Positions 62,693-64,000 of a stretch of DNA of 64,000 bases are shown here, piece after piece (within the stretch, counting starts at the first letter, position 1; each line of letters opens with the position of its first letter). This DNA comes from Flavobacteriales bacterium UBA1494 (GTDB lineage: Bacteria > Bacteroidota > Bacteroidia > Flavobacteriales_E > Vicingaceae): the NCBI GenBank assembly GCA_905182175.1, contig CAJJAT010000014.1, positions 247,848 to 311,847 of the forward strand, in the 5' to 3' direction. The notes beneath the pieces were generated by a model. It was not told the DNA's origin. It worked only from the letters and a program-made list of their open reading frames with translations, and did not search any database. A program made the position numbers and the translations under genes.

Positions 62693-64000
62693 ATGCTAGA
62701 ACGAATTTTTGACCTGCACTACCACCAATTAAGCAATTACCCTAAAAGTGATGCACTTAACGACAAAATTGACGGTCAATGGGTTTCTGTTAGTACTGAA
62801 TCGATGATTGAACAGGCTGAGTCTTTAGCTTCCGGATTTTTAGAGTTTGGGCTAAAACGTGGAGATAAAGTTGGACTAATTGCGAATAACCGATCAGAGT
62901 GGCTAATTGTGGACCTAGCAATATTAATTTCAGGGATGATTAGTGTTCCTATTTACCCTACAATTACCGTAGAAGATTACGAATACATTTTAAACAACGC
63001 AGAAGTAAAGCTTTGTTTTGTTTCTGACCACGACCTATTTACTAAAGTAAGCTCTGTACAACCAAAAGTTTCATTGTTACAAAAAATTTATGCCTTCGAT
63101 ACCTTCTCAGAATGCGACCATTGGAGTACTCTTCGAGATTCCGGAAAAGGAGAAAATAAAGAAAAAATTGAAGAAATAAAAGCAGCTGTAAAGGGTGAAG
63201 ACTTGGCAACATTAATATACACCTCAGGAACAACAGGACGTCCAAAAGGGGTCATGCTTTCTCACACCAACTTAGTAAGCAATTCTTTAGCTTCGAGAAA
63301 AAGATTACCGTGTACTAGCGACTCTAAGTCCCTGAGTTTTTTGCCACTTTCCCATGTATATGAACGTATGATTAGTTATCTATACTTCTATGTTGGAACT
63401 TCGATATACTATGCTGAATCGTTAGAAACAATAGGAGACAATCTTAGAGAAGTGAAGCCTCAAGTATTTACTGCAGTCCCTCGTCTTTTAGAAAAAGTGT
63501 ACGATAAAATTGTTGCTAAAGGAGCAGATTTAACAGGAGTTAAAAAAGCAATGTTCTTTTGGGCATTGAAACTTGGACAGAGATATGAGGTGAATGGAGC
63601 AAATGGAGCTTTTTACGAATTTCAACTAAAACTTGCCAACAAAATTATTTTCAGTAAGTGGCGAGAAGCACTTGGAGGAAATGCATTAGCAGTGGCTTCC
63701 GGAGCTGCGGCACTGCAGCCAAGATTAGCAAGAGTATTCCTAGCAGCTCAAATTCCTGTAATGGAAGGATACGGATTAACAGAAACCTCTCCTGTACTAG
63801 CTGTGAACGAAGAGGCAAATGATGGTGTTCGCATAGGAACTTGCGGCAGACCGCTTGATAACGTAGAAATTAAAATTGCTGAAGATGGCGAAATCCTCGC
63901 CAAAGGCCCCGGAGTAATGCAAGGCTATTACAAAAACGAGGAAGCCACTAAAAGTGTTTTTACAGAAGATGGTTGGTTTAAGACCGGAGATTTAGGAACA
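62693..64000 (+). CDS. Long-chain-fatty-acid--CoA ligase (5' part only)
   Basis: Activates fatty acids as acyl-CoA via an acyl-adenylate. Exactly 436 codons are present before the right edge; the full enzyme is usually about 590 residues. The start is ATG 62693 (LERIFDLHYHQLSNYPKSDA). Hallmarks are the AMP-binding motif LIYTSGTTGRPKGVMLSHTN, then LSFLPLSHVYERM and MEGYGLTETSPVLAVNE, all typical of the FadD/FAA1 type. The C-terminal lid domain lies outside the window. Confidence 0.95.
   Translation, partial: MLERIFDLHYHQLSNYPKSDALNDKIDGQWVSVSTESMIEQAESLASGFLEFGLKRGDKVGLIANNRSEWLIVDLAILISGMISVPIYPTITVEDYEYILNNAEVKLCFVSDHDLFTKVSSVQPKVSLLQKIYAFDTFSECDHWSTLRDSGKGENKEKIEEIKAAVKGEDLATLIYTSGTTGRPKGVMLSHTNLVSNSLASRKRLPCTSDSKSLSFLPLSHVYERMISYLYFYVGTSIYYAESLETIGDNLREVKPQVFTAVPRLLEKVYDKIVAKGADLTGVKKAMFFWALKLGQRYEVNGANGAFYEFQLKLANKIIFSKWREALGGNALAVASGAAALQPRLARVFLAAQIPVMEGYGLTETSPVLAVNEEANDGVRIGTCGRPLDNVEIKIAEDGEILAKGPGVMQGYYKNEEATKSVFTEDGWFKTGDLGT

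Overview
This window is from a Bacteroidota genome, most likely order Flavobacteriales. The evidence is low GC, AAA/TTT-rich codons, weak or absent Shine-Dalgarno sites, several TAnnTTTG (-7) promoter boxes of the Bacteroidota type, the gliding/type IX secretion translocon gene sprA, a protein with a C-terminal T9SS sorting domain, and a complete alternative complex III (act) operon feeding an aa3-type oxidase. I see no rRNA, tRNA or CRISPR array.

Layout. 1-6.1 kb: 5' part of sprA, ruvA, malic enzyme (maeB) and a divergent zinc-less sirtuin. 6.1-12.2 kb: envelope genes, namely a T9SS cargo with a duplicated domain, a TlpA thioredoxin followed by a strong terminator, then DUF6029 barrel, Omp28-like lipoprotein, PorT-like barrel, ubiX and a small conserved protein. 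12.2-14.8 kb: queG, ruvB and an outer-membrane protein. 14.9-26.0 kb: one long leftward operon actABCDEF-coxB-ctaD. 26.2-31.2 kb: SPOR protein, tadA, then the operon aspS-yicC-gmk-nadD. 31.3-37.1 kb: an envelope cassette that looks like a chaperone-usher type surface-fibre system: two pilin-like secreted proteins and a 996-residue barrel on one strand, a two-Ig chaperone-like protein and a MORN-repeat protein on the other. It is followed by an IS1595-family transposase remnant. This cassette is the best candidate for an undescribed system.

37.9-41.4 kb: a probable arsenosugar operon (DUF547 protein, AhpD-like protein, arsS, glycosyltransferase) ending in a purine-nucleoside phosphorylase. 41.5-47.8 kb: Nudix hydrolase and pyrE start within 8 bp of each other over a perfect inverted repeat, then a SRPBCC protein, birA, and the operon rsfS-ftsH-DUF2007-cdsA-small lipoprotein. 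47.8-49.2 kb: a gene graveyard with a broken antibiotic-biosynthesis-monooxygenase gene and a decayed SpoIIAA/STAS-like gene that ordinary gene calling would miss. 49.2-54.1 kb: DAHP synthase/chorismate mutase, HAD hydrolase, membrane protein, upp, polysaccharide-deacetylase-like protein and radC. 54.2-64 kb: leucine-rich-repeat lipoprotein, outer-membrane protein, purL, membrane protein, amidohydrolase, siaB/siaC-like regulators, a DUF985 cupin and the 5' part of a long-chain acyl-CoA synthetase.

Most genes are housekeeping or envelope functions. Start codons were moved inward from the longest frame where a signal peptide or family N-terminus required it. All family assignments come from reading the sequence by eye; no database search was run.
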